A DNA stretch of 64,000 bases from NCBI RefSeq assembly GCF_003863365.1, contig NZ_RQXT01000010.1, positions 62,001-126,000 of the forward strand, in the 5' to 3' direction. Every line of letters begins with the position of its first letter. Within the stretch, counting starts at the first letter, position 1. This DNA comes from Mesorhizobium tamadayense. GTDB lineage: Bacteria; Pseudomonadota; Alphaproteobacteria; Rhizobiales; Rhizobiaceae. Shown piece after piece: positions 8,633-18,997 of the stretch. The notes below the pieces were generated by a model that was not told the origin of the DNA, ran no database searches, and saw nothing but the letters and a program-made list of their open reading frames with translations. The translations under genes were made by a program, and so were the position numbers.

Positions 8633-10288
8633 CTATTGCACGGTGACTTCGGTCCTCTCGCCTGCCTTGATCGTCACAGGCATTTCCTTGTCCTGGCCCT
8701 GGTCGGAGGCGTGGCGCACGACGACGTAGTCGCCGGCGGGGACCGTCTGTTGCCAGCTGTCGCCATAGCTCAGGCCGAGCGACTTACTCTTGCCCTCGAT
8801 GTCCTTTTTCGATGAGAACACCTCGATCGAATAGGCACCGGGCGCCGACATTGCCAGCACGCCGGCATCGAGCGGCACCTTCACCTCCTGGCTGTCGCCG
8901 GCCTTGATGCTGAAGGGATGCTCGACGAGAGCGAGATCGAGCGTGGTGAGCGCCACATAGTCGTCCGGCGGCAGCCAGAACTTGCTATCCGGACCGTAGG
9001 AGTGCTCGACGCTCTCGCGCGAGCCGTCTATCTTCTTCTTGGCCTTGACGATCTCGAAGCCGATGCCGGAATTGTCGGCTTTGTCGCCGCCCGCGGTGTA
9101 GTAGGCGTTGAGCACAGCATGGCCGACGCCGACGACGACGTCCTTCTCGACGGTCTGCCCGGCGGCAAGCTGGATGGTCTCGGTCACCGTGCCGGCGCCG
9201 ATCTGCACCGTCACCTTCTGCTGGCCGGCGGGCACAGTGGCTTTGGCTTCGCCATAATGGGTGGTGCTGCCGCCGGGATAGGCGAAGTCGACGCGCGCCT
9301 CGCCGCTGATCTCCGAGCCCTGGCTCGCATGCGGATGGATGACCAAGGTGCCGGCGTTCAGCGTGAACAGCGGCTTGGAGACCTGACCAGCCTCTATTTT
9401 GATCTTCTGCTCGCTCCTTGCCTCGTCGTCGCGCGCGACGACGACATAGTCGCCCGACTCGAGATTGGTCTTGAGCTCGCCATACTCGGTCATGACCTGA
9501 TCGCCGCGCGTCCCGTCGGCCGCGGCTTTATAAATCTCCCAGGCATTGCCATCGGTGATCGGATCGCCGCCCTCGGCCACGACCACGCTCGGCATGAAAT
9601 TGAATTCCGGCTTGGCGGGTTCGGGCGCCGGCGCAGGGGCCGGAGCGGGCTCAGGCGCGGGGGTCGGCGCCGCCACGGTCTCGACCAGCGCTTGCTGCAG
9701 CGCCTTCTCGTCAGAGGCCTGGATGTATTTGCCGCCGGTGTTCTCGGCGAGGCAGGCGATCTGCTTGCCTTCGTCGGCGGTCAGGCCGAAGCCGACCACG
9801 TCGGCGGTGAAGTCGACGCCGGTTTCCTTCAGCTCCTTGCCAAGCGCGCAAGGATCGCCGCCGCAGGTCTCGAGCCCATCGGTGATGAGGACGACGGTGG
9901 CTTTGTCCTCGGTGTACTTCAGCGCCTCGGCCGCCTGCTTGACGGCAGCGGTAAGCGGCGTCTTGCCGAGGAATTTCATGCTGTCGGCGGCGGTGGAGAT
10001 CGCGCTTGCCGAACCCGGCTGCGGCGGCACGATCAGCTCGATATCCTCGCAACTGCCCTTGGTACGATGGCCATAGGCCATGAAGCCGATCTCGTCGTCG
10101 GCCGGCACCGACTGCAGCACGGTGCGCAGCGATTCGCGCGCGATCTCGAGCTTCGGCTTGCCGTCGATCTGGGCCCACATGGAGCCCGATGCATCGAGAA
10201 TGATGATGACCTTGTTGGCGGCAAAGCCAAACGTGGTCATCGACAAAAGGAGGATCGCCGCAGCGACGCTCCGTGCCAGTCCCGCCAT
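8633..10288 (-). CDS. Secreted von Willebrand factor type A domain protein
   Basis: 551 residues. The start at 10288 is preceded by AGGAGA and is followed directly by a Sec signal peptide (MAGLARSVAAAILLLSMTTFGFA, cleavage near residue 24). A VWA domain follows with a complete MIDAS: DASGSMW (DxSxS), a Thr in LGKTPLTAAV, and the Asp in LITDGLETCGG. A Pro/Ala-rich linker (PAPEPAPAPAP) separates it from a C-terminal half of repeated beta-sandwich-like segments with the pattern GDYVVV or GDSQEVKV, suggestive of several PEGA-like or Ig-like domains. Likely a periplasmic or surface adhesion/metal-binding protein. The role is unknown. Confidence 0.8.
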   Translation of the reverse strand: MAGLARSVAAAILLLSMTTFGFAANKVIIILDASGSMWAQIDGKPKLEIARESLRTVLQSVPADDEIGFMAYGHRTKGSCEDIELIVPPQPGSASAISTAADSMKFLGKTPLTAAVKQAAEALKYTEDKATVVLITDGLETCGGDPCALGKELKETGVDFTADVVGFGLTADEGKQIACLAENTGGKYIQASDEKALQQALVETVAAPTPAPEPAPAPAPAPEPAKPEFNFMPSVVVAEGGDPITDGNAWEIYKAAADGTRGDQVMTEYGELKTNLESGDYVVVARDDEARSEQKIKIEAGQVSKPLFTLNAGTLVIHPHASQGSEISGEARVDFAYPGGSTTHYGEAKATVPAGQQKVTVQIGAGTVTETIQLAAGQTVEKDVVVGVGHAVLNAYYTAGGDKADNSGIGFEIVKAKKKIDGSRESVEHSYGPDSKFWLPPDDYVALTTLDLALVEHPFSIKAGDSQEVKVPLDAGVLAMSAPGAYSIEVFSSKKDIEGKSKSLGLSYGDSWQQTVPAGDYVVVRHASDQGQDKEMPVTIKAGERTEVTVQ

Positions 10289-10382
10289 GAAAATCTCCTG
10301 AGTGTGCCCCCTGTCCGCGCCGGGAAAGCTATTTGAGGCGGCCTTTGGATACAAGCCCGGCGGCGGCCACATCGAGGACCGC

Positions 10383-11381
10383 TCAATAGGTGGTGCGACG
10401 CTCTTCCGAGGGCGGGCGGCCGAATTGCAGCCGGTAGCTTTGCGCGAAATAGGAGTGCGAGGTGAAGCCCGTGGCGATGGCCACGTCGAGGATCGGCATG
10501 TTGGTCTGGCGCAGCAATTCGCGCGCCCGTTCGAGCCTCAGCCGCATATAGTAGCGGCCTGGCGTCACGTTGAGGTGGCGCAGGAACAGCCGTTCGACCT
10601 GGCGCACCGACAGGCCCGCCGACTTGGCAAGCTGCACCGCCGACAGCGGCTCATCGAGATGGTCGGCCATCAGTTCGACGATGCGTCTGAGCTTCTCGGA
10701 CTTGCCCGTGAGATCGCGCTCAGGGCCGACGCGCTGGCGGTCGCCGGCCGAGCGGATGCGCTCGTGCTGGAACTGGTTGGCGACGCCATTAGCGAGGTTG
10801 GAGCCGAAGTCGCCGCGCACAATCTCCAGCATCAGGTCGATCGAGGTGGTGCCGCCGGCGCAGGTGTAGCGCTTGCGGTCGATCTCGAAGACATTGCCGG
10901 TGCAGGTGATATCAGGGAAGCGCTCCATGAAGCCGGCGCGGTTTTCCCAATGGATGGTGCAGCGGTAGCCGTCGAGCTGTCCGGCTTCCGCAAGCAGGTA
11001 GGAGCCGACCGATAAAGCGCCGAGCGCGTTGCCGCGCCGGCCCCAGCTGCGCAGCGCCGCCAGCACCTTGCTCTTGCCCGGGAATTCGGTGGTCAGCCCG
11101 ACCGAGACGAACAGGATGTCGACAGGCGGCATGTCGGCGACGGAATAGTCGATCTTGAGCGGCAGGCCGTTCGAGGCCATGACCGCATCGCCATCCGCCG
11201 ATATCGTCGTCCAGCCGTAAAAGTCGCGGCCAAGCAGACGGTTGGCCGAGCGGAAGCAGTCGATCGCGGCGGCCAGCGAGAACATCGAGAATTTGTCGAC
11301 CAGCAGGAAGCCGAACTGCCGACCGCCCTGAACGGGATCGCCCATGACCGGCCGTTCAACAGGAGCGGTAAGATTCGGCAA
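10383..11381 (-). CDS. GlxA-type AraC-family transcriptional regulator (DJ-1/PfpI domain)
   Basis: 332 residues in two parts: an N-terminal DJ-1/PfpI (class I GATase-like) domain (about residues 20-190, FGFLLVDKFSMFSLAAAID) and a C-terminal AraC DNA-binding domain (about 230-325) with two helix-turn-helix units and the family signature IATGFTSHSYFAQSYRLQFGRPPS. Related proteins (GlxA, GbdR, ArgR of Pseudomonas) control amino-acid or betaine catabolism. The TTG at 11381 and the ATG at 11345 are both possible starts; neither has a clear ribosome binding site. It lies 16 bp after folD on the same strand. Confidence 0.85.
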   Translation of the reverse strand: MPNLTAPVERPVMGDPVQGGRQFGFLLVDKFSMFSLAAAIDCFRSANRLLGRDFYGWTTISADGDAVMASNGLPLKIDYSVADMPPVDILFVSVGLTTEFPGKSKVLAALRSWGRRGNALGALSVGSYLLAEAGQLDGYRCTIHWENRAGFMERFPDITCTGNVFEIDRKRYTCAGGTTSIDLMLEIVRGDFGSNLANGVANQFQHERIRSAGDRQRVGPERDLTGKSEKLRRIVELMADHLDEPLSAVQLAKSAGLSVRQVERLFLRHLNVTPGRYYMRLRLERARELLRQTNMPILDVAIATGFTSHSYFAQSYRLQFGRPPSEERRTTY

Positions 11382-11397
11382 GGATGCTGCTTTCTGA

Positions 11398-12297
<900 letters not shown>

Positions 12298-12516
12298 CAA
12301 TCACCTTCAACACTGTTCGGCGGCCGCGCTCAGGCACGGTCCCCATTTCCTCGATCCAGCATCGCGACCCGCCAGGCGCCGAGCGCGCGCGGTCGAATGC
12401 AGCGCGGCATTTTCACGAAAATTCGACAGGGCAATCCCGTCAAAACGTCGTCGGATGCCGTAAACCCGAAACCGGCTGCTTTTATCGAAGGCTGCTTTTA
12501 TCGAAGAGGGGGCGTT

Positions 12517-14832
12517 TTAGAAATAGCGGCGGCGCGAGCGGCTTTCGGTCAGGTCGCGCACCGCCTCGCGGAATTCGCGCAGGCTGGCCCTGATCTCGTC
12601 GATCTGGCCCTGCTGGTCGACTGAGGACTGGCCTGCTTCGGCGACCGGCGGTTCCGAGCGGGAAGAGGTCGACGGCGGGGCGTACGCATCCTCGGATGAT
12701 CCGGGAGGCTGCGGGTAGTCCAGCCGATAGGAATAGGACTGACCTTGTGCGGGCTGCGTCTCGAAGTCACGCTCCAATACCGGCGCGTTCCTGGCGCTTG
12801 CAGACCGGTCCGAGCCGGCATCGATCGGCTCGTCCGACCTGCGCAGCATGAAGTTGCGCAACGACGAAGCCAGTGATCCGAAGAACCCTGGCCGGCCGGC
12901 ATCATTGGCGGGGGCAGGCGATGGTGTGAACGCTGCAACCGGCGCGGATGCGGGTGGCGGAGGGCTCGGCGGCGCGCGATATGCCCTGTCCTCGAAGGCT
13001 GGTGCACGCTCTTCGGGCCTGCGGTGCGAGCGGGTGTCCGCCGTCTCGCGCAGGCTGGCATAGGCGCCGCGCAGCGCGCCAAGGCCGATGCCGGCGAAAA
13101 AGCCGGCAAGCAGGCCGGCCAGCGCCGTCACGGCGCGCGACGGCCCTTTGGCTTCGAGCGGCGGGTAGGCCTCCGAAATCAAGCTGACGTTGGCGGTGTT
13201 GATGTCCTTCTGCTCGCCGGTCTCCTTGGCGCGCAGCAGGAACTGCTCGTAGACCGAGCGCTTGGCGGCAGCCTCGCGCTCGAGCTCGCGCAGCGAGACC
13301 AGATCGTTGTTGACGTCGCCGCTCTGCACCTTGGCCTGCGCCAGACGCGACGCAAGGTCCTGCTCGAGCTGCACGGATCGCTTCAGGTCGACCTGCAGCG
13401 AGGACGCGATGCGCTGCAATTCGGCGCCGATGCGCTCGCGCGCGCCGGAAAGCTGGGCGTTGAGCGCCTGCAGCTCCGGATGGCGCGGCCCGAACTTGAT
13501 CGCGGCCCGATCCGCTTCCTGTTTCAGCGCCGCGTATTGCGAGCGCAGCTCGCCCATCGTGTTGGAGTTGATCTCTTCCGGCAAGGTGCCGTTGAGAACC
13601 GCGTTGACGTTCAGCGCGCGTGCCGAGGCGGCGCGGGCGTTGAGATCCAGCGTGCGGGCGCGGGCGACGGAAAGCTGCTCATTGAGCTTCAGCATCTGGT
13701 CGTCGCTGATCAGATGACCCTGCGCATCGACGAGGTCATGCGTGGCCCTGAAATCCTCCACCTTGCGCTCGGCCGTCTCGACGCCCTTGCGCAATTCGTC
13801 GAGCCTTGCCGTGAGCTCGTCGGTGGCGCGGCCCGCGGTGTTCGATTGGATTTCGCTGGATATCTTCTGGAAGGCCTTGATCATGGTGTTAGCGATCAAG
13901 GCGGACTTGTCGGGATTTTGGGTGGTGGCGGAAACCGAAACAACGAAGGTCTTGCCGCCGCGCTCGACGTCGAGGGCCTCCGCCAGATTGCCGACCGCCA
14001 GCCCACGCCGGCGCGCCTCGTCGGCAGGGCCGCCTTGCGCATCCTGCCGCGACAGGATCGAGCGGAGCATCGACATCAGGCCGAAGCCGCCCTGCCCCTG
14101 GCCGTTGAATTCGGGATCATTGGTGAGGTTGAGGTCCGTGACGACCTTGTTGAGCACCGTGCCCGAGGTCAGGATGCGGGCCTGGTTCTCGACTATGGCG
14201 AGCGTCGCATCCGAGGCAATCACGTTCTGCGTCAGGTCGCGATCGGTAAGCTTGAGGTCGCGCGGGTCGATGATGACCTCGGTGGTGGCCTCAAATTTCT
14301 TCGGCGTCGACAGCGCGATGGCGATGACGAGCGCGGCGCCCAGGATCGTTGTCGAAAGAATCAGCGCCTTGGAGCGGGTGATGCCGCGCATGACCTGCAT
14401 CGGGTCGATCAGCGGCTTCCATTCCTGTGCGTCCGGATCGTTGCCGGCCGGCGGCCGGCTTGCGTGACGAGGTTCGGCATAGCGCGGTTCGAACGCGGCC
14501 GGCGAAGAGTGGTCCGGGGGACGGCTCTCTTCGATTTGCGGATAGACTTCGCGCTCGGCCCGGTAATGCTCGGCCGGGACGGTTTGTGAAAGCGGGGCGA
14601 CCTCAGGTCGGTCGGATTCGTCCATGTTCGCGGGTTGCGGGCTCAACCGCCCTTCGCGCTCGAAGCGCGCGGCGCGGTGGCGCGCCGCGGCGTCCTCGCG
14701 CCATGACGGGTTGGCCTTGTCGCCGATGGAAACCAGCGATGCGTCCGGGCTGTCCTCGCCGCGAACGGCCCGGCCAAGCTCAAGCAAAGAGCGCTCGCGC
14801 CTCCAATCGTCACGGTTTTCCCTGTCGACCAT
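12517..14832 (-). CDS. Wzz/GumC-type exopolysaccharide chain-length determinant protein
   Basis: 771 residues. A long N-terminal polar region (about 1-150, rich in Arg/Glu/Pro) is followed by a transmembrane segment (KALILSTTILGAALVIAIAL), a Wzz domain starting PKKFEATTEVIIDPRDL, a long coiled-coil periplasmic section (about 330-540), and a second transmembrane segment (AVTALAGLLAGFFAGIGLGAL). A disordered Pro/Ser-rich cytoplasmic tail with another predicted helix closes the protein. There is no BY-kinase Walker motif, so this is a polysaccharide co-polymerase without the kinase domain. It controls surface polysaccharide length or export. The neighbouring flippase gene is broken, so this gene may be a remnant of a larger locus. 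Confidence 0.85.
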   Translation of the reverse strand: MVDRENRDDWRRERSLLELGRAVRGEDSPDASLVSIGDKANPSWREDAAARHRAARFEREGRLSPQPANMDESDRPEVAPLSQTVPAEHYRAEREVYPQIEESRPPDHSSPAAFEPRYAEPRHASRPPAGNDPDAQEWKPLIDPMQVMRGITRSKALILSTTILGAALVIAIALSTPKKFEATTEVIIDPRDLKLTDRDLTQNVIASDATLAIVENQARILTSGTVLNKVVTDLNLTNDPEFNGQGQGGFGLMSMLRSILSRQDAQGGPADEARRRGLAVGNLAEALDVERGGKTFVVSVSATTQNPDKSALIANTMIKAFQKISSEIQSNTAGRATDELTARLDELRKGVETAERKVEDFRATHDLVDAQGHLISDDQMLKLNEQLSVARARTLDLNARAASARALNVNAVLNGTLPEEINSNTMGELRSQYAALKQEADRAAIKFGPRHPELQALNAQLSGARERIGAELQRIASSLQVDLKRSVQLEQDLASRLAQAKVQSGDVNNDLVSLRELEREAAAKRSVYEQFLLRAKETGEQKDINTANVSLISEAYPPLEAKGPSRAVTALAGLLAGFFAGIGLGALRGAYASLRETADTRSHRRPEERAPAFEDRAYRAPPSPPPPASAPVAAFTPSPAPANDAGRPGFFGSLASSLRNFMLRRSDEPIDAGSDRSASARNAPVLERDFETQPAQGQSYSYRLDYPQPPGSSEDAYAPPSTSSRSEPPVAEAGQSSVDQQGQIDEIRASLREFREAVRDLTESRSRRRYF

Positions 14833-15020
14833 GTCCTAGAACTTACTCTTTGACGGCTTGGGAGCGGCGGTCGGCCAATCGTTAAATCACGCTAAACAGG
14901 CATGGAAAATAAAACGTTAATTTTGGGCTTCGAAAAGCAGAGTTTCTCGCCCTGATTGCAGTATCCCGTCCGGGCACCGGCGCCGCCGCCAGAACAGCGC
15001 GTTAAACTTTCCGTCTTAAG

Positions 15021-16468
15021 TTGACAGAAGACATGACCCAGACCAGCGACATACCGCAAAGGCGGACGCTCGCGCGGATCGGCCATTTCACGGCCGCGCG
15101 CCGGAAGCTGGTTTTCGACTATTTCTCGGCAATCAGCGGCGCCGGCGGGCGGCTGGTGTTCTCGCTTGCCTATTTCGTGGCGTTGGCCAACACGCTTTCC
15201 ATCGCCGAATACGGCATGTTCGCCACGGCCTCGGCGGCGGGCGTGATGCTGTCGCGCGTGCTTGCCTTCGGCTTCATCTCGGCGCTCTACCGCACGGCGA
15301 CGATCCGCCCGAACCTGATCGGCACCTTCACCGCCGGCTTCCTGCTGCTCGGCGTGATCTCGCTGCCGGTCCTCGCCGCCGCTTCTTACGGGATCTACCT
15401 CATCTTCTTCGCCGGCACGGTGCCGCTGTCGGTCTTTGGCGCGGTCGTCTTCGCCGAAGCGCTCCTGTGGCGGCCGGTCGAGGTGGTGCTGATCGTCAAC
15501 AACGGCCTTGGCAAGTTTGGGCGCGCCGCCGTGCTCGCAATCCTGGCGACGGCGCTCCGGGCAATCGGCGCAGTGCTGTTCATACTGGCCGCGCAACACA
15601 CCATCGGTGTCTGGTCGTGGTTCTATATCGGCGCCAATGCCGTTTCGCCGATCGTCGCCTTCGCCTTTTTCTACCCGCGCCAGCGGCTGCGTCTACGAAC
15701 CGAGCTCTATTTCTGACGGCTCGCCGATTCCGTCTATGTGGCGGGGTCGGAGGTGCTGTTCTATCTGCAGACGGAGTTCGACAAGCTCCTGGTGCTGTCG
15801 ATCGGCGGACCGCACCTCGCCGGCATTTATGCCATCATCATGCGGCTGGTTGACCTCAACGCAATCCCGATCCGCACCTTCTCGATGATGCTGGTGCAGC
15901 GCATGATGCGGGCACCCGAACTCCTGTCTCGGCTGGCCATCAAGAGCGGCATCGAAGGCGGCGTGTTCCTTGTCTCGACGCTGGCGCTCTTGTCGCTCGG
16001 CATCGTGCTGCATTTCTTCCCCAATGCGCTCGGCAAGAATGTCGCAGAGGCCGCGCCCTGGTAGCGCTGGCGGTCTGCGTGCCGGGCCTGCGCAATCTGG
16101 TCGAATACCAGGCCGAGCATCTGTTCGCCCGCGGCCAGACCGCGGTGCGGGCGGTCAATTCGGGTTGCTCGCTGGCTTGAAGGCAGTGCTGCTCACCTAT
16201 GTGCTGGCCACGATCCCCGACACACCCGATCTGGTGCTGTCGCTCAACATAGACTTCCTGCTGCTCAATCTCGCTTCGATGCTGCTGACCTACTCGGCGA
16301 TTGCTGTTCGCGGCGCTGAACGGATTTCTCGAAAGCTTCTTCTTCCGCCGCGCCGACCCCGTCTGGCTGCTCTTCGTGCTCAGCCTGCTTGGCCTGCGGC
16401 AAGTGTACTGCGGCCCCTCGCGGTTCGCCGTCCCGCCTGATCTGGCTGATCGATCTCCCGCAGACTAG
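15021..16468 (+). pseudogene. Polysaccharide flippase (Wzx-like), disrupted
   Basis: Translated segments join to one hydrophobic flippase-like protein of about 480 residues, but in different frames. 15021-15713 encodes the N-terminal half (MTEDMTQTSDI... to RTELYF) and then hits TGA at 15714-15716. The same frame goes on (RLADSVYVAGSEVLFYLQ...) to TAG at 16062-16064. From about 16055 the frame changes (ALVALAVCVPGLRNLVEYQ), changes again near 16160-16175 (LLAGLKAVLLTYVLATIPD), and again near 16300 (LFAALNGFLESFFFRRADP), ending at TAG 16466-16468. One nonsense change and three frame changes argue for real decay, though sequencing error cannot be excluded. It lies beside a Wzz-like gene. Confidence 0.8.
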
Positions 16469-16522
16469 ACTTTTCCCTAACCGCGCAACCGTTTAAGGAA
16501 AGCCGTCTTTGCGGAGGTTTTG

Positions 16523-17344
16523 ATGACCATCAGGCTCGTTCTCGCCGGTTGCGGCAATATGGGTTACGCCATGCTTTCTGGCTGGCTGAAATCCGGCAAG
16601 CTCGAGCCATCGGCGGTGTTCGTGGTCGAGCCCAATGCCGAGCTGCGCAAGCGCGCCGAAGCGCTGGGCTGCGGCGCCGCCGCCGACGCTTCCGCCATTC
16701 CGGCCGATGCCGTGCCCGATCTCGTCGTCCTCGCCGTAAAGCCGCAGGTCATCCGCGATGTGACGGCAAGCTATAAGCGCTTCGGCGACGGCAGGACCAC
16801 CTTCGTCAGCATCGCCGCCGGCACGCCGGTCTCCACCTTCGAAGACGTTCTCGGCGATCTCGCGCCGATTGTCCGCTGCATGCCGAACACGCCGGCTGCG
16901 ATCGGCAAGGGCATGATGGTGGTGTTTTCCAACCCGCTCGTCTCCGACGACGTCAGGCGTTTCGTCGCCGAGCTGCTCTCGGCGAGCGGTGTCGTGACGA
17001 CGATCGAGGACGAGAGCCTTATGGACGCGGTGACTGCCGTCTCCGGTTCCGGCCCGGCCTATATCTTCCATTTCATCGAGGCGCTGACAGCTGCTGCCGA
17101 GAAGGCCGGCCTGCCTGCCGAGACCGCCAAGCTGCTCGCCATGCAGACCGTCTATGGTGCGGCCTCGCTCGCCGCTGAAAGCGAAGAAGAGCCGGGTGTC
17201 CTGCGCCAGCAGGTCACCAGCCCCAACGGCACGACAGCCGCAGCACTTGCCGTGCTGATGGGCGAAGACCGGCTGACCAAGCTTTTGACCGATGCGGTGG
17301 AAGCGGCGCGGCTCAGATCGATAGAGCTGGGGAAGCCAGATTAG
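16523..17344 (+). CDS. proC: Pyrroline-5-carboxylate reductase
   Basis: A 273-residue enzyme that reduces 1-pyrroline-5-carboxylate to proline with NAD(P)H. It has the N-terminal dinucleotide-binding motif LAGCGNMGYAM, VLAVKPQ, RCMPNTPAAIG, and the signature SGSGPAYIFHFIEALTAAA, with the usual LRQQVTSPNGTTAAAL segment near the C-terminus. GGAGG at 16513-16517 fixes the ATG at 16523. The last 32 bp overlap the convergent VapB-like gene. Confidence 0.95.
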   Translation: MTIRLVLAGCGNMGYAMLSGWLKSGKLEPSAVFVVEPNAELRKRAEALGCGAAADASAIPADAVPDLVVLAVKPQVIRDVTASYKRFGDGRTTFVSIAAGTPVSTFEDVLGDLAPIVRCMPNTPAAIGKGMMVVFSNPLVSDDVRRFVAELLSASGVVTTIEDESLMDAVTAVSGSGPAYIFHFIEALTAAAEKAGLPAETAKLLAMQTVYGAASLAAESEEEPGVLRQQVTSPNGTTAAALAVLMGEDRLTKLLTDAVEAARLRSIELGKPD

Positions 17345-17594
17345 ACGGAATCGGCCGGATGCCCCACATTTCGTCGATCTCGTCCTTACCCATGGCCCGG
17401 CCGTTCTTGGCTGCCCTGGCCCCTAAGCCATCGGCGATTGCAGCGAGACGTTTAGCGAGAGGGAAGCTCTCGCTCTCCCGCTGCAATTCGGATTGAAGGG
17501 CTTCGATGACCGCCTCGGCTATCGAAATCTTGCGCTTTTCCGCGAGTTGTCTCGCCAGTTCGCGTGCGCGCGGATTGCTGATCCGAAGGTCCAT
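17313..17594 (-). CDS. VapB-family antitoxin without a toxin partner
   Basis: 93 residues beginning MDLRISNPRARELARQLAEK, the ribbon-helix-helix N-terminus of the PSK/Rv0623-type VapB family. It is followed by a polar region and the C-terminal motif MGKDEIDEMWG that normally closes such antitoxins. In intact modules vapC starts right at this point. Here the frame runs on for about 13 residues (PIPSNLASPALSI) into the antisense of proC and no PIN-domain toxin is present. It is therefore an orphan antitoxin or the remnant of a deleted module. The start at 17594 is chosen because the upstream extension to 17717 lacks family character. Confidence 0.7.
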   Translation of the reverse strand: MDLRISNPRARELARQLAEKRKISIAEAVIEALQSELQRESESFPLAKRLAAIADGLGARAAKNGRAMGKDEIDEMWGIRPIPSNLASPALSI

Positions 17595-17659
17595 CTCGCC
17601 GTTCCCGATTTTCTCATGCCAAGGCCAAAGTGCATTTTCGCTCGCCAGAAACGAGATGG

Positions 17660-18997
17660 CTAGGGTCTCGATGACCCGAAGAGTGAGGCGCCGTACAACA
17701 TTTCGTCCTGCAGGCATCGCAACGCGTACAGCCTGGTCGTCTGATCAGGCAAGGCGTTGTCGGCGGTCAGCAGTTCGCCCTTCCTGACCGGCTTCAGCAC
17801 CTTGCCGCCCTCGAGCAGCCCGACCGGCACGGTACGGCTGGCGCGCGCCTCGGCGACCGTCATGGTCCAGGAGCGATAGCAGGTCTCGCCGATGGCGTCG
17901 AAGATCTCGCCGGCCGCGAGATCGCGCTTGGCAACCGCGCAGACCTCGGCCACCGGCTTCGGCAGCGGCACCATGTCGGGCCTGCCGTAGAGCATGATCC
18001 GGGCCGCGGTCAGCGGCACCTCCAGTGACGTCAAGTGGTATGGCCTGAAGAAGCTGTAGTACGGGCCTTGGCCGACATGGAGGTCGTCCATGCGCTCGAT
18101 AACGCGCGGATGCGTCGCCTCGACGATGACGAAGACGCCGGGTGCCACGCCCTTGCCCACCGTGTAGTCGACGACACCCTTCTTCGACAGGATGCCGCCA
18201 TGCTCGCGCGGGATGAGCACCTTGGCGAGCTGGTCGCGATCGGCCTTCGGGCCATGCATGCCTGGAACATCGGGCACCAGGCCGGTGGCGTTGGCGATGG
18301 CGCACATCTCGACCATGGTCTTGGAGCCGTCGACGAACTCGACCAGCATGCGCGGGTTCATGTTCCGGCGCAGCGCTTCCTCGTGATAGTCGTCGGGAAC
18401 GGCATCGTGATTGAGCGGGTTGTTCTTGCCCTTGCCGGCCGAAACGATGGTGTAGCCGAGCGCCGAGGCGAACTCGATCAGTTCCATGCAGCTCGACGGC
18501 TCGTCGCCGGCGCCGACCGAATAGACGACGCCGAGCCGATCGGCCTGCTGCTTGAGATAACAGCCGATGGTGACGTCGGCCTCGACATTCATCATCACCA
18601 GATGCTTGCCATGCTGCATGGCCATCAGGTCGAAATCGGCGGCGACGCCGGGCTTGCCCGTCGCATCGATGACGACGTCGATCAGCGGATTGGTGACCAG
18701 CATCTCGTTCGAGGTGATTGCGATCTTGCCGGCCTCGATCGCCCGGCTGACCTTGGAGGCGGTCTCGGCTTCGGCAGCCATTGCATCGTCGCCATAAGCG
18801 ATGCGGACCGCATCGCGAGCCGTGTGCGGGCGGCGCGTGGCGATGGCGGCAACCGAAATGCCCGGCATCAGCATGCCCTGTGTGACCAGATCTGTGCCCA
18901 TCTCGCCGGAGCCGATGACGCCGATGCGCACGGGACGGCCCTCGGCGGCGCGCCGGGCGAGATCGCGGGCAAGCCCGGTCAGGGCGACATTTGTCAT
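17660..18997 (-). CDS. SAF-domain NAD(P)-dependent oxidoreductase (predicted homoserine dehydrogenase-like)
   Basis: A 445-residue protein of the COG4091 type. An N-terminal Rossmann domain (RIGVIGSGEMGTDLV) carries a homoserine-dehydrogenase-like fold (VVIDATGKPGVAADFDLMAMQHGKHLVMMNVEADVT region), and a C-terminal SAF-type domain (VCAVAKRDLAAGEIFDAIGE) follows. Such genes are often mislabelled flagellar FlgA because of the SAF domain. The substrate is unsettled; several related proteins act on short sugar acids or polyols. The start at 18997 gives MTNVALTGLARD; the upstream extension to 19078 is unlikely. Confidence 0.75.
   Translation of the reverse strand: MTNVALTGLARDLARRAAEGRPVRIGVIGSGEMGTDLVTQGMLMPGISVAAIATRRPHTARDAVRIAYGDDAMAAEAETASKVSRAIEAGKIAITSNEMLVTNPLIDVVIDATGKPGVAADFDLMAMQHGKHLVMMNVEADVTIGCYLKQQADRLGVVYSVGAGDEPSSCMELIEFASALGYTIVSAGKGKNNPLNHDAVPDDYHEEALRRNMNPRMLVEFVDGSKTMVEMCAIANATGLVPDVPGMHGPKADRDQLAKVLIPREHGGILSKKGVVDYTVGKGVAPGVFVIVEATHPRVIERMDDLHVGQGPYYSFFRPYHLTSLEVPLTAARIMLYGRPDMVPLPKPVAEVCAVAKRDLAAGEIFDAIGETCYRSWTMTVAEARASRTVPVGLLEGGKVLKPVRKGELLTADNALPDQTTRLYALRCLQDEMLYGASLFGSSRP

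Noticed and set aside
13024..14589. A 521-codon plus-strand frame over the Wzz-like gene
   Set aside because: Antisense shadow with Leu/Arg/Gly bias; the Wzz-like protein on the other strand has clear domains.
15001..15020. TTAA ... TTAA before the flippase pseudogene as a CtrA site
   Set aside because: The spacing is 10 bases instead of the 7 required.
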